Shown here: piece after piece, positions 10,800-23,379 of the stretch
How positions within the stretch are numbered: position 1 is the stretch's first letter
Layout of the letters: every line of letters starts with the position of its first letter
Assembly (NCBI RefSeq): GCF_000002425.4
Contig: NC_037275.1
Span: 7,073,777 to 7,137,776, forward strand
From: Physcomitrium patens
Lineage: Eukaryota > Streptophyta > Bryopsida > Funariales > Funariaceae
Direction: 5' to 3'
Length of the DNA stretch: 64,000 nt
Translations under genes and position numbers: made by a program
Notes under the pieces: model-generated
The model's input: only the letters and a program-made list of their open reading frames with translations
Database searches by the model: none
What the model was told of the DNA's origin: nothing

Positions 10800-12271
10800 T
10801 AATATGGATCTTATTATGAAAGAACCAAGTTAAAAGATAAAATAAAAAAATATAGATAAAATATAAGAAGGTAGTAGAATTTTTAATAGTGATACTACTT
10901 TTTTAGAAAATGACTTCTACTTATTTTATAGGGCTATAAATAAGGCAAAATAAGATAGATTAGAAAAATAAATAATATAGACATATGTAGGAAGGAATTA
11001 AGAGTTGGTTTTAGCAAAATTTATCTCAAAAGAGGAAAAAATAGATACCTGGAGAAGATTAGTTATCAACGAGGATCAAAATCAGACCTAGTAGTACAAA
11101 ACCAAGCCTTGATGATGATTCTAAGATTCTTTGGTTGATCAAAGAATGATATTAGAGAGAAAAACTTGATAGGATTTCTATAGGCATTGATTTTGAGGGA
11201 TTTGAGTGGATAATGACTTTGTAAGAGCTTTGCAAAGTCGAGGTTGTTTTTGGTGACTTTGAATTTTTAGAAAATAAAATAGGATTGACGTTTTGAGCAA
11301 TTTCAAGAGTTTGGTAATAGATCTAAAGATGAAATTTTTTGGATTTGTGGAGGTAGTTGTGCTAGATGTGTGTTATGAATTTAGATTTGATCAAATAGTT
11401 AGATTAAAAATCATGAAGATTTTTGTGGATTATGGTCTCGAAATTTTGGATTTTGGAAACAAGTGAGGTTTTCTTAAATATCTATCAATCTGCTAATTAG
11501 ATTAAAGAAATTTTTTTTACAAAGGTAGTCAATTTGATTTTTAATAAGTATATAAAGTTTGAAAGTAAATCAATAGTTAAATTAGGAGTAATTGGCTTTT
11601 AGAGATTAGCATCAAGGTCAGAGAAAAAGACCAGTTGATACTTGATCACATTTTTGAGATTATCATCTATTTGGTGATTCCGATCATTTTTAATTTTTTT
11701 GATTATCAAAAATAATTTTTTATAATTTATAATTTTTTATTTTTTAATTTACGAATGTAAAAAATTTGATTTAAAAATAATAATTCAAATATTAGTTATT
11801 AGATTTCAAAATCTATTGTAAGGTTGTAAAAAATTTGTTTGAGATGTAAAAAATTGATTAAGATTTGATTAGAGTTAGGATTTGATTAAGATTTAGCTTT
11901 TGGTTAGAGTTAGGATTTGATTTGATTTAGGATATGATTTGGATTTCTTTAGAATATTTGTAAGATTTTTTAAAGATTCTTTTAAGATTCTTTGAAGATT
12001 ATTTTGATTTTTTTTAGGATTTCTTTAGGATTCTTTAAGATTCTTCAAGTTTTTTTAGGATTTTTTTTTGTTTCTTTTATAATTTATTTCAAAAATAAAA
12101 TAAATTAAAATAAAATAATAATAATTGGACTTAATTGATGCTTGATTATGTTTGTTAAGCTTCTATAGTAATTTATATACGATTTTATTAAAGTAATTAG
12201 GGCTTGTTGTTGCTAGTTTCTTTTATCTTCCACAACCAAGTGTCTAGTACATTCTCAAGTAAGACTTCACA
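10800..12271 (-). repeat. repeat F, copy 2, inserted in element A
   Basis: Diverged reverse complement of 7429-8930, interrupting element A between its late integrase and its chromodomain. It has no ORF. In minus orientation it starts TGTGAAGTCTTACTTGAG (high-coordinate end). The middle is made of degenerate GGATTTCTTTAGGATTCTT-like units (about 11930-12065). It is less AT-rich than copy 1. Confidence 0.55.
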
Positions 12272-12470
12272 TAATACGACACTGGTGGTTATTTACATAT
12301 TCATTCTCTCAATTTTGTGTGATAAGAAGGTAGTGGCATACCTCTTATAAGGCTATTGTAAGCTGCTGTACAAATTCCTCTATTGTCGGATTGTTAGTGT
12401 TGATGGGACAAAGAAGAACTATTGGCATAATCAAATGCTGACTAATATTGAAAAAAAATAAAAAATAACT
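12272..12470 (-). pseudogene. element A integrase fragment
   Basis: Minus-strand residues SQHLIMPIVLLCPINTNN and IEEFVQQLTIAL follow directly, in sense, from the LTLLEFTYNN sequence on the far side of element B (20214-20250). The two pieces are one integrase interrupted by B. TAACT at 12466-12470 may be the left copy of B's target duplication. Confidence 0.65.
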
Positions 12471-13034
12471 AGTATCACTTATTGCGTTCAAGCTTTGATA
12501 TACCAAAGCAATTGAATTAATAGAGGTGGATTCAAACACGGAGAAAGAGTGGTTGTATGAATTCGGTCTGTTAGTGTCACAATTGACTATACTCTGGCTA
12601 TCTGAAATTAATTATCAAACTACAAAACACCAAGGCTTACTACTTCCGTCTTGATTCAACACATTATCTATTCTACGACTATCAATTCAACAATACTTCT
12701 TTCAATCACAATTCTTCATAAGTAAATTATAAAAGCAAAGAAAACAAAGAGGTAGCACCAAGCTTTACCCTTGCTTACGACTCTCACAATCTAACTCTTG
12801 GCTTACGACTCTCACAGTCTCGCCTCGATTTTTCTTTCTTCAACCTATTTATCCTATCAAAAAGATGATCCATCGGCCAGCAAATTCCAAAGGTTATGAC
12901 CCTTTGAATTCTTAATCATTTATTCCACTAACAACCTACTGTTATCAACTAAATTGCCTAACCATTGATCTAATTTTCAAAGTTATCAATAACCAACCAG
13001 TAACTTACTACAAAGTTTATTTACTTATTCTATA
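12471..13034 (-). repeat. element B 3' LTR
   Basis: Matches 19679-20213 over most of its length, from TTCAAGCTTTGATATACC to the end near TATTCTATA. It is about 29 bases longer because of an imperfect extra copy of a CTTACGACTCTCACA unit at about 12770-12815. The polypurine tract AAGAGTGGGGCTA (minus orientation) lies at about 13036-13050. Confidence 0.8.
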
Positions 13035-13050
13035 TAGCCCCACTCTTAAT

Positions 13051-13964
13051 TGTGTAGTGTTCTCGCAAACATTATTTAGCCTCAACTTATAAAGATGTAG
13101 CAGCATTGGGTTCTTCAATCAATGGCGTTGGCTTACCACCCTTTCAATTGGTGACCTTCTCCTCTGCTATATCTTTGTTGTCTGCCTCGATATTCGAGGA
13201 TTCTCCATCCAAACGCGTTGTCAGATCTTCATTCAACAAATCCAATTTCCTTACCTGAGACTCATGTCAAGTAATTTGGTTGTCACGTTCCTCCAACATC
13301 TTTTGTCGATTTCAAAAGTATCTCCAAAGGTGTTATCGCTGAAACTAGCATATTAGTCCATACTAAATTATTGGCTTCCTTTGCTAATGCAACTAGTTTA
13401 GTCTGCAATATCGCAACCTCTACCTACAGCCGTTCTTGCCGTTCCTTCCAATTGGTTTCTTTCCTTACTGTCTCAGATATCATGTTCGCCATCTTCTCCT
13501 TAACCATAAAAGAAAACACGATGCTTGTTAAGAGCCTCCTTCCTACTTCTTACTATGGTCCAATCAATTGGGTCGACTCCTCCTTTTGTAATAGAAAACT
13601 CGTCTCGAGTTTATACATAGTAAAGTTTAAGCCAATTGCTATTAATCCGTGTCATTAATTTAGTATCCAAAAAAATTTCTAATTGTATTGAACTATTTGA
13701 AAATCCTTCAATAACTCGATATGGCCTATGCCATCGAACTTGAAATTTTCCTGAAATTTTTTTAAATCAACTATCATAAAGAAGTAACAAATCATTTGGC
13801 ATAAAAGCCTTTGGTCTAAGCTTACTATCATAATAAGTCTTCCTTCATTTTTGGGTAGTTTCCATTATTATTAATGCATTGGCTCTAGTTTCATACAATT
13901 TTTTCAATTCTTCTAAACGGTGCCATAATGAATCCTGATCTCCTAATCTATTATCTATAGCAAT
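13051..13964 (-). other. element B 3' internal spacer
   Basis: Sequence between the integrase and the 3' LTR. A plus-strand frame is open at 13371-13658 but antisense to the element and without recognisable domains. Tat-group elements often carry long spacers here. Confidence 0.4.
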
Positions 13965-14835
13965 TCATAAACTTTGGACTTTTAATTTAATAGGTAATAT
14001 TACTTGGCCATAAACCAATTGGAAAGGGGTAGCATTTGTAGTAATTTTATATGCAATACAATATGTCCATAAAGCTGCGAACAACTTAATGTCCCAATTT
14101 GTTCCTGCTCCTGAAACTGTTCTTATTAAGATTTTACATAAAATTCTATTAGTCTTTTCCATTTGTCCATTGGCTCTAGAGTGATACGGTGTAGTCTTTT
14201 GATGTTTTATCTCATATTTAGCCATGAGTGCTTCGATTGTACTATTTATAAAAATGAGTTTTTTGATCACTAACTAATTGTCTTAGACAATTGAACCATG
14301 TAATAATATTTTCATACAAAAAAATTACTACTATACTTGTATTATCAATTTTTGTTGCTACTGCTTCAGCCCATTTTGTTACGTAATCCATTGCTACCAG
14401 TATATACCATTTTTGTCCATTTCTCAAGGCTGGTGTAATTGGTCTCACAAAATCAATTCTCCATTTTTTAAAAGGCACTTGAGCCAGAATTGGTACTAAT
14501 GGCATTGCTGAAGTTCTTGTAGGTCAATCCGTTCTTTGACATGGATCATAATGATGGACAAATCGGTGGGCATCTGCAAATATTGTTGGCCACCAATAAC
14601 CAGTTTGTAAAGCTTTACGAGCCGTGCTGTCCTCCGCAAAATGTCCACCACAACTGTCAAAGTGGCAACCTTTCAATATAGTACTCACTTCAGTTTGATA
14701 AATACAGCATCGCAAAACTCCATCCTTGCCTTGTTTATATAAAGCATCACCAATCATCGTATAAGATGCATATTTTAATTTTAAGTGTCGTTTAAGCTTT
14801 TCATTAAAATTGGGTGGAAAGGTTTGAAATGTCAA
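13965..14835 (-). pseudogene. element B integrase
   Basis: Three minus-strand frames (14835-14524, 14505-14242, 14270-13965) together give an integrase. The zinc-binding region includes GGHFAEDSTARKALQTGYWW and a later CQRTD. The catalytic core has WRIDFVRPI (first Asp), LVSDQKTHF (second Asp) and YHSRANGQMEKTNRIL (Glu). DYVTKWAEAVA is typical of plant Tat/Athila elements. Stops and frame changes break it. Confidence 0.75.
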
Positions 14836-14886
14836 GTATTAAATTATTTCACTATACTCCAGAGTAATTACATCTATCGCAAACAG

Positions 14887-16450
14887 TTACGCATTGGGTA
14901 GTGCATCGTTAATGGATTCATTACCCAATATATTGAATAACCGAGATAAATGGTCCACATTGGAATGTGATTTTCTTGGACTTACCTGAATAGTAAAGTC
15001 AAATTCCTGCAAGAGTAGAACCCATCGTGCAATACAACCACTCAATTGAGGCTTATTAATCATATATTTTAAAGTATGATGGTCGATATAGAAAATAAAT
15101 TTATAACCAAGAAGATAATGTTGAAACTTTTGTACAGAATAAATTATTCCCAATGCTTCTCTTTTGGTTGTTGTATAATTTCTTTCAGTTGCTACCAATT
15201 GACGACTTGCATAATAAATAGGGTGATCAAAACCCCAGTCATCTTTCTGGCTTAGCACAAAACCAATCGCAATATTAGATGCATCTACATAAACTTGGAA
15301 TGGTTTTGTCCAACAAGGTGCCACCAATATTGGTGCTGAAACCAATTTCTGTTTCAATATTTCGAATGTAATTGTACATTCCTTTGTCCAAAATAGATTG
15401 GTCCCATTGATTGGTGGTTTTTTCAAGAGATTTGTCAAGGAAAGGCATATAACTACAAATAGATAGATAAATTGTTAATAATAACTAACATGGTCGGCAA
15501 ATGCTCAAACACCCAGAACAGTGTCTGGTTGCTTTAATTCTACTATAATCTTTATTTTATCCGGATCTGTAGCAATGCCTGCCATCGAAACTATATGACC
15601 CAATAGTTTACCAGAAGGCACACTAAATTGGTATTTTTCTAAATTTAAAGAAATTCCATATTTGGCACATTGATTCAAACATTGACCTAGACATTCTAAA
15701 TACTTGACTCTAGTACTAAATGTATAAAAATCATCTAAAAATATTTCCATTGAAATTCATAGATAATCATGAAACGCTTGCATCATTACCCTTTGAAATG
15801 TAGCTAGTGCATTATAAAGCCCAAACAGCATAACCTTATAGCCAAAAGTCCCCCAATTTATAGTAAAAGTAGTTTTTGACTGATCTTCTTTTGTAATCTT
15901 AACTTGATTATAACTAGAGAATCCATCAAGAAATGAATAACATTCATGTCCAGCGACGGCATCCAATATACTATCTATGAATGGTAAAGAAAAATAATCC
16001 TTCTTCGTAGCCGCATTTAATTTTTAGAAATCTTAACAGATGTGAATTTTTCCATTATTTTTTGGTACCATAATAATTAGTGAAACCCATTTACTGAAAA
16101 GAATTGGATAGATAAATCCAACCTCCAAGAGTTTATCTAATTCTTCTTTTACCATAAGTGAGTATTTTGGATTACGTGAATGTTATCTTTGACGTAGTGG
16201 TGTAGCGTTCTCTTCCAATATAATTCGATGCTCACAAACTTAAGCTGGAATTCCTTTCAAATCTGCATATGATTATGCAAAAGTAATTTTATGCATTAAA
16301 AAGTAATCCACCCAAATTTCTTTCTCTTTACCTTTTATATCGTCGTAAATCTGAATGATTTGGAGAGCCTCTTCTATACCTAAATTAATTGATTGACATC
16401 GTGGAATTTCAGGAGTTCCTAGACTGATGTTCTACTCAATCCCAGAATCT
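14887..16450 (-). pseudogene. element B reverse transcriptase and RNase H
   Basis: RT is seen in the frames at 15966-15757 and 15750-15505: FLDGFSSYNQ, TFGYKVMLFGL and the catalytic-loop region EIFLDDFYTFS (the usual Y/F-x-DD motif reads FLDD). RNase H at 15438-14887 begins with the connection TFEILKQKLVSAPIL, then VYVDASNIAIG (first catalytic Asp), TTTKREALGIIYSV (Glu) and YIDHHTLKYM. Stops separate the pieces. Confidence 0.75.
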
Positions 16451-16461
16451 TTCATAAAATC

Positions 16462-17400
16462 TTACACATTACAACTTTCTAACTCCAATTCCATAGCACT
16501 AACATGACAAACATGTTGTCTATTCATCCAATATGCAATCATGTGATCAGAATCGTCAATAACATCTGGAGAAACTAAGTACTCTCTCAGTCCTTTGCAA
16601 TGGTAGTTCATTCTAGTATGCTCGACAACTTGCCTTGCATCAATATAAATTAGGGCAGGTGCACCAATTTCTTCTTCTATAGACTCATCTTCAAAATCCG
16701 ACGTGAATTCTAAATTGACAACTTGAGTTTCTCCGTGATATTGGACATGGTATATTTGAAGTATAATTTTATCATTACCTTTCCCAATTGTCAATGTACC
16801 ATGGCCTTAGTCATTTTGAGCTTTAGCTTGATGCAACCATGGTCGCCACAATAAAATTGGGTATAACAATATAGAGCTTTGCAATCAAAAAACAATATAA
16901 TCAATTTTGTAGGTAATCCTTATAATTACTGTATTAATACTTCATAAAATATCCATAGATTTAATTCGATTGGAGTCACCCATTGTCAAAACCACTGTAG
17001 TAGGTAATAAGTGATCAAAATCCAACTCCTCCATTGTAGCGACATTCATAAGATTTACACTAGATCCTTCGTTTACTTGTACTCCCAATAATACACTCCA
17101 TCAATTGAGACATCAATCGTTGGTGCACCCAAATCGGGATTCAAAGTTACTTCTCAGATTTCTTTATTTTGAGATCTGCGACGAATTAATGAGGAATTCA
17201 AGATAGTTTGGCACTCAGGTACTACCGCCAATAGTTACTTCATAGAGATTGTGGGCTGTATGGTGCCCAAATCTTTTAGAATATCATATGGTTCTGTATT
17301 AGTGGTAATTTCTAATGTCCGTTTCTTCTTCCCAGTCCTAGACATCGACGTTGGTAAATTGGTTTTCTCTTTATTAGAAATTGGTAAAGCTCATTGAACT
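16462..17400 (-). pseudogene. element B protease and linker region
   Basis: A minus-strand frame at 16794-16462 and heavily broken sequence to 17400 lie where protease and the protease-RT linker should be. The region contains VVNLEFTSDFEDESIEEE and other acidic stretches. I could not locate a clear D-S/T-G motif, so the protease call rests on position. Confidence 0.4.
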
Positions 17401-17889
17401 GAATTTGATGGAGCTTGTAAAATCGGTTCTTTCAACAGGTAAGATTGTTCTCCTAATTGGATTGATATTGGTTCTTTGGAATTCTTGCCTCTTAGAAGTT
17501 CTTTCAACGAAAAAGGACATTTCTCGAAATTATGTAAAGGACGAAATAACTTAAAATAGAACAGAAGCCTCCGTAATTGGTACCTCATTAGAGTGCACAA
17601 TCGATTCAGGTCTTATATTGAGTAAGGGGCCCATATCAAGACCTGGATTGGATGGCCCCGTAATTGGGTCCAATTAGTCTTTCGCTTCAGGATCACCCAA
17701 ATGTTGAATTGATCCTTTCCTCTTTTGCTGACTTCTTGTATGGACAACTTGGACTACTTCTACCTGATGAACTAGTGAATCTTGAGGACCTTGATTTATC
17801 TCCTCCATTATTCTTTGACTTTGGATCTACTAATCTCGATTATTGAAATTGAACGGAGTATTACATTGCTAATAAGTATGTCTCGATTG

Positions 17890-19566
17890 CTTGTAATTTG
17901 CACACACTAGTACATAATTGTCATTGGCTTTGAAATTGGGACATTCATTGACATAATGATCAATCTGTCTGCAACAAAAATAATGAAGTGGTCTCCTTGC
18001 ACCTCCATCTGGCATATTGGGTGTCTCCACCGATATATACCTACTAGGCTTGTTTCATGTAGGGTTAGAAAATGATTCTGATTGTCTTGTTGGTACGGAG
18101 GATACTTAGTTCGATGACGCCAGTGGAGCATATTACTAATACATCTACTGCTCCTTCTCATAGTTTTGGGATTTGATGCAGACCCCTGATTAAAATTGGA
18201 ACTTTAAAACCTTCCTATCTTTTATCCATATTTTTCTACTTTTTCTTTTAACTTGGCTCTTTTATAATAAGATCCATATTATCATCTTTCACTATATAGT
18301 CGTATTACAACACAATAATGTATTTTCCATTTGAACTTGATTGACTTTCCACTGAGTCGGTGGGATCATAGTCTGATTATTGAATTGTTGTTCCCTTTGT
18401 AAATGCCAGCAGTTTTTGGTAGGGTACTTTCTTCCGCAAAATGTACATTAAACATCCGTTTGTCTGGGTGATGGACATTCCGTATCAAAATGACCTTATC
18501 CCTTATAATTATTACACCATACATTAGGTCTCGTATTACAAGTCTTATGTCATTTCTCCTTATCTTTAGCCAAATTCATGGCCAATTCTTCCATCTTCTT
18601 TATTAGATTTAATAACAAGGCTTCATTTGGATCTTTAACAATTATATTTGTGAACTCTGATTATTGTTAGGTTGGCAATGTAAAATAAGGTGTCATCATT
18701 ATTGGCGCTATTGCTTGGAATGGTGTAGCATTAATTGGTTGTTGTAATATAACATTCTTCACATTGGAGGCAATCATTTGTGGATAATTATCCATTGATA
18801 CATTTCTCGGTTGTATTTGTTGGCTTCTTGAACTTGGAATCATCGTGGCCCCCATTATTAAAAATTAATCATAATGACATTATTTCCACACCTTTGCTCG
18901 TGCCAATGATGCTTCTATCATAGCTAGTCGAGCCTCTTTTACAAACATTTTTAATTCTAGTGGATGCAAACCGTTAATTAATATCGACAATATAAACACA
19001 TCTAACATTTGATTATTTGACCATTTACGAAGTATATCCACAATCCGGCCATAATAGGACTCTATGGTTTTTCTCGTAAACATCTTGCTATTCATAAAAC
19101 TTTCTCGAAGCCGATCTTTAAATCTAATTGGTCTAAAATGGGTTAGGAAGGCATTCTTCAAGGCCTCCCAATTGGAAAATCTATCCACTGGTTGCCAAAT
19201 ATATCATTCAAAAGCTGTATCTTTTAAAGTTGTTGGCAACCATCTCAACCAAATGTCTTCAGTTCTACCATTATTAGCCACGCAGATTGTTAAGAATTAA
19301 GATATATGGTGATCGAGATCAGAGCCCGGTCAACTACTAAAAGTAGGTAATGGTGCCACACTTGTAGTTTGGTCTCCTACTGCTCCCATTTGTACTGCAA
19401 TTGGTACTTCTGGCACTCCCGCGACCATTGGTGTCATTACTGGTTTCCTTGCTATTTGAATTTTTCTTCCTTTGATTTTTCTTGGACCTACAATTCTTTT
19501 TTGTCGTTCCCGTTAGGATATTTCTTATGTATAATCACTCATGTCTTTCTTTCGCTTGTTGATTAA
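17890..19566 (-). pseudogene. element B gag with zinc knuckles
   Basis: The frame at 19188-18880 is a retrotransposon gag domain (NWEALKNAFLTHFRP, then ESYYGRIVDILRKW). Further along, minus-strand translations show CCHC knuckles: RQIDHYVNECPNF near 17960-17930 and GHFDTECPSP near 18500-18470, with another degenerate one near 17900. More than one knuckle is unusual for chromoviruses but seen in other gypsy groups. Stops are frequent. Confidence 0.65.
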
Positions 19567-19656
19567 TTCTTTGATAATCTTCCCCTTCATGATTATCACT
19601 CATAATCTTTTATTCTTTCCATACAATCTATTTCTAATATTTCATATTGTTATCAT

Positions 19657-19678
19657 TTTTCCGACAATGGTGCAAAAA
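19657..19678 (-). promoter_or_regulatory. element B primer-binding site, tRNA-Asp-like
   Basis: Minus orientation reads TTTGCACCATTGTCGGAAAA next to the 5' LTR. This fits the plant tRNA-Asp type site (TGGCGCCGTTGCCGG-like) with G-to-A and C-to-T changes. Confidence 0.6.
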
Positions 19679-20213
19679 TGTTGTTCTCGTTGCATTTAAG
19701 CTTTGATATACCAAAGCAATTGAATTAATAGAGGTGGATTCAAATACGGAAAAAGACTAGTTATATGAATTGGGTCTGTTAGTATCACAATTGACTGTAC
19801 TTTGGCTATCTGAAATCAATTATCAAACTACAAAATACCAAGGCTTATTACTTCGGTCTTGATTCAACACATTATCCATTCTACGACTATCAATTCAATA
19901 ATACTTCTCTCAATCACAATTCTTCATAAGTAAATAATAAAAGCAAAGAAAACAAAGAAGTAGCACCAAGCTTATCCCGGCTTATGACTCTCACAGTCTA
20001 GCCTCGATCTCTCTTTCTTCAACCTATTTATCCTACCAAAAAGATGATCTGTTAGCCAACAGATTCCAAAGGTTATGACCCTTTGAATTCTTAATCATTT
20101 ATTCTACTAACAACCTACTGTTACCAACTAAACTGCCTAACCATCAGTCTAATTCTCAAGATTATTAATAACCAACCAATAACTTACTACAAAGTTTATT
20201 TATCTATTCTATA
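19679..20213 (-). repeat. element B 5' LTR
   Basis: Partner of 12471-13034, with many transitions and one indel between them, so an old insertion. The exact terminal bases are uncertain because both ends have decayed. Confidence 0.78.
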
Positions 20214-21106
20214 AAACTATTATTATAAGTAAACTCCAAGAGTGTCAAGTATTCATCCTAATCATTGTAATGAACCACCACAAATGTCTACAAAATATCT
20301 TCCAAGGTCCAATTTGCATACTCTATTTGTCCATCTATTTGGAGATGGAAGGTTGTAGACATGGCAAGTTGTATCCCTAATAGCTTGAATAAGGCTTGCC
20401 AAAAACTTCTTCTAAAGCATGGATCCTAATCTGAAATGATGACATGAGGTAATATATAATGACAAAGGACAGTATCAAAAAAGACTTTTATAAGCACTCA
20501 GGCATTAATATTCAAGCACATCATGGCCAAGTAAAGTTGTTTTAAGAGTCAATCTACAAAGACGACAATTGTGGTATAATTATGAGGCGTTTGTAGTAAA
20601 CACATAATGAAATCCATAGTCACTTACTTCCAATATGTTATAAGTAGTAAAATTGGCTGCAATAGTCCTCGAAACATTGAATTACATACTTTATTACAAT
20701 GACATGACTCACAAGAGCGTACAAATGCTTGAACATCATAATCCAAACCTGTCCAAATTCATATCCTTGAAATCCATTCTAGAGTCTTCTCTCATTCCAG
20801 ATATCCAAATATTGGGATGTCATGTCATTCTTGAATTATGCATGTCTAAGATATAGCATTATCGAGTACATAAATCTACTTCTTTAAATAGAGCAAGCCA
20901 TTATTAAGATTATGATCTTTATATTGTATATTATCTACTTTCAACCAATCGCTAATCATCTTCAAATAAATATCTTAATAGGTAGCTTTCTTCTATTCTA
21001 TCTCTTTGGTTAGCTTTGAAATGACACTACTAATGGTAGCAACTTCTGTCTAGTCTCTTAATTCAACCTTCAAGTCTAGTCTCTGCAATAAGCTGTCTGG
21101 TGTAGT
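20214..21106 (-). pseudogene. element A integrase core
   Basis: Minus-strand translation shows integrase pieces interrupted by stops: MSTTFHLQMDGQIEYANWTL (the region of the catalytic Glu), LTLLEFTYNN, and further up a core with KTTLLGHDVLEY-like sequence. It is bounded by element B at 20213 and element C at 21107. Confidence 0.7.
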
Positions 21107-21667
21107 TGTCACGGATATACTCATGTAAGCTAGTAATTACATAAATAAATAGATAGAAGTAAGTCAAAGTAGATAAAAGTAAGTTAATTCCATAATATTT
21201 TATATGAAGGCTTCCTAGAAGCTTCATAGACATTGCTTTGACTTAATAGGTGTCTTTAATTGAATTTTTGGTTTAGAAATGTAGTCAACAAGTTGGCCAT
21301 GTACCACACATGTTGTTAGCTTGAAGACCAAGCTAACAATGTAGCCCATACGTAGAAAAACTTGCCTTGTGAGTCAAGGCATGTGTCCTACAAAGTCAAC
21401 ACTTATTGGAGGTCCTATAGAACATCGCTACGTAGCTCCTAGTAAGATAGTATATATAGAGATAAGAGTGAAGCCTTTTTCATTCTTGTAAACTCCTTTT
21501 TTGCTTCCAGTCAAGTTTCAAGGATCTCTAGTTTTCTTGTCCTTTGACAATAGCCATTCCAGTTTCTTTTTTAATATACATACTTGTTTATTTATATTTT
21601 GTTACCTTTCTTTGAGTGAAGGCTTACTTGTCTGAATTACTTTTTCATCGAGTTCTTATCCTTGACA
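21107..21667 (+). repeat. element C 5' LTR
   Basis: 561 bp, starting TGTCA and ending TGACA (5-bp terminal inverted repeat). It contains TATATATA near 21450 and AGAAGCTTC motifs. Immediately after it lies GATTGATAAGAGTACA, the decayed equivalent of the self-priming site seen in D, then TATCAGAGC. Confidence 0.88.
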
Positions 21668-21903
21668 GATTGATAAGAGTACACCTATAATATCAGAGCT
21701 TTGTCTAATCTTGATTAAGAATGGATTACTCTTTTTTCTTGATAAGATATAAGCATATTAGAAGTTACGGATTATCCTCTTCTAAACTAATATTGTCCAT
21801 AGTATTTTCTTTGTCCTCAAGTCCTCTCTTCTATATGTCTTTAGCGATATTAGACATCTTCTCTTTTCTAAGTATTATCATCGTAGAACTTACTGAAATA
21901 AAG

Positions 21904-22363
21904 AGTGCAATGGCACAAATACAAGAGCAATTGAGAGAGTTAATTCTTGCGATGCATCAACTCAATTTACCACCACAAAAAACAAGAAGATTAGTAGAAA
22001 GTGAAGATATAGAAATGATTGGAGCTACTTCAACATTTGTACCAAATCATGTCCTTTTTCCTATGATGGAACGTCCTTCCAATATTAGAGAACCAAGAAT
22101 TGTCCTACCTGAGAAGTTTGATGGCACCAAATCCAAGTTTTGAGGATTTATCAATCAAGTGTAACTTATGATTGAACTTCAACTCGAAAGCTATCCAAGT
22201 CCAGGATCGTAAGTTAGATTCATTGGTATGCTTCTTTCAGGTTCAACACTATCGAGGTTTTTATCTTTTCTGGAACGACGAGATCCAATATTCGATAATC
22301 TAGAGGCTTTTTTGGCAGAGTTTCGATACATGCATGGAGAACATGATACAATTCATGTTGCAA
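21904..22363 (+). pseudogene. element C gag, 5' part
   Basis: The frame starting ATGGCACAAATACAAGAG gives MAQIQEQLRELILAMHQLNL, then PRIVLPEKFDGTKSKF, closely matching D gag. A stop follows at about 22141. D is inserted after TGCAA at 22359-22363, in the part of gag that reads ATRIATNKIRILRQ in D. Confidence 0.8.
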
Positions 22364-22915
22364 TGTCAAGGACAAAGACTCGATGAGGGAAAATATACAC
22401 AAAAAGGCTATCTCGATATAATAAGTCAAAATATAAACAAGTAGGTATATTAAAAGGAAACTGGAATGGCTATTGCCACAAGACAAGAAACTAAAGACTC
22501 TTGAACTTGGACTAGAAGCAAGAAAGGAATTGACAAGAGTGAAGAAACCTTCACTCTTATCTCTATATATACTATCTAACTAGGAGCTACGTGGCGACGT
22601 TCTATAGGACCTCCAATATGTGTTGACTTTGTAGGACACATGCCTTGACTTACAAGGCAAGTTTTTCTACGTGTGGGCCACATAGTTAGCTTGATCTTCA
22701 AGCTAACAACATGTGTGGCACATCGTCAACTTGTTGACCACGTTTCTAATCCAAAAAGTCAATTAAAGACACCTATGAAGTCAAAGCAGCGTCTAGGAAG
22801 TTTCTAGGAAGCTTCTATATTAAATATTATAGAATTAGCTTACTTTTATCTATTTTTACTTACTTCTACCTATTTTTATATGTAATTATTAGCTTACATG
22901 ATTATGGCCGTGACA
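22364..22915 (-). repeat. element D 3' LTR
   Basis: 552 bp with TGTCA/TGACA ends. The polypurine tract AGAAGGGGGGATAA (minus orientation) lies just outside at 22916-22930. Confidence 0.9.
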
Positions 22916-22956
22916 TTATCCCCCCTTCTAGAGACGAGTTCCACAAGGAGCAGTCA

Positions 22957-23379
22957 TCATATGTTGAGGAAATCTATGATGCGACGAATTGTATTTGCCA
23001 CATACTCTGATCTCTGTTCTCTTCGAAGATGATTGATAGGGCCTCTCAACCATCGGTAGTGTCCCATACTAGGGCGGGAAGACCACCCAGTTATTTGATC
23101 ATTGTTGAGGCCTTCGTAACTTCCTTCGAATAGAATATTCGAAACACCATCAGGAGTTGTTCCTACCTCTAGCAAAATCACCAAACATCGAGAGTCCCTT
23201 CTCAAATCGTGATACCAAATGCGTTGTATTTCACCATCTATTCGAGGAAGAACATGTCGTTCTTGAAGATCTTCATCTCGATTGCGTCATCTTGAAGGTT
23301 GTGACAATCGTAATGTCTCGTCCGGCAGGTCAGCAAACGAAGGTTCTTGAGTTGAATCCACTAGTTGTTGGCTCTCCAT
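22957..23379 (-). pseudogene. element D ORF3, conserved accessory ORF
   Basis: A 141-codon frame (ATG at 23379) 94 bp after the end of pol and just before the polypurine tract. One internal TGA (Arg codon CGA changed) is the only break. It starts MESQQLVDSTQEPSF, has a basic stretch after LRLSQPSR, then CLVILLEVG, then MGHYRWLRGPINHLRREQ, and ends IIDFLNI. Element C has a frame of exactly the same length and sequence type (32666-33088), and E has a shorter relative (42852-43199). I recognise no known domain. Its position matches that of extra ORFs in other LTR elements, but it has no signal peptide or membrane segment, so an envelope is unlikely. Confidence 0.7.

Larger units (their letters stand above)
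12471..20213 (-). mobile_element. element B: Tat/Athila-like Ty3/gypsy element, degenerate
   Basis: A 7.7-kb minus-strand element with LTRs at about 19679-20213 (5') and 12471-13034 (3'). Order of domains in its own direction: gag (about 19566-18880), several CCHC zinc knuckles (about 18600-17890), protease region, RT (about 16450-15505), RNase H (15438-14887), integrase (14835-13965). It lacks a chromodomain and has a primer site like tRNA-Asp, both typical of the Tat/Athila group. It lies inside the integrase of element A; the flanks TAACT and AAACT agree at 4 of 5 bases. It is full of stops and not able to move on its own. Confidence 0.8.

Noticed and set aside
9700..12271. Repeat F copies as the LTR pair of an element containing 9-10.8 kb
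   Set aside because: They are inverted, not direct, and A's own direct LTRs with a perfect target duplication explain the intervening sequence.
12345..12539. A 64-codon minus-strand frame that looks like a small gene
   Set aside because: It crosses the left end of element B. Its inner part is a fragment of element A integrase (PIVLLCPINTNN) and the rest is B's LTR.
21668..21700. Self-priming complementarity in element C taken as a third independent case
   Set aside because: C is the same family as D and its sites have decayed, so it only agrees with D and adds no independent evidence.
22957..23379. ORF3 as a retroviral-type envelope gene
   Set aside because: The position fits, but there is no signal peptide, no membrane anchor and no Cys pattern; the protein is short and basic.
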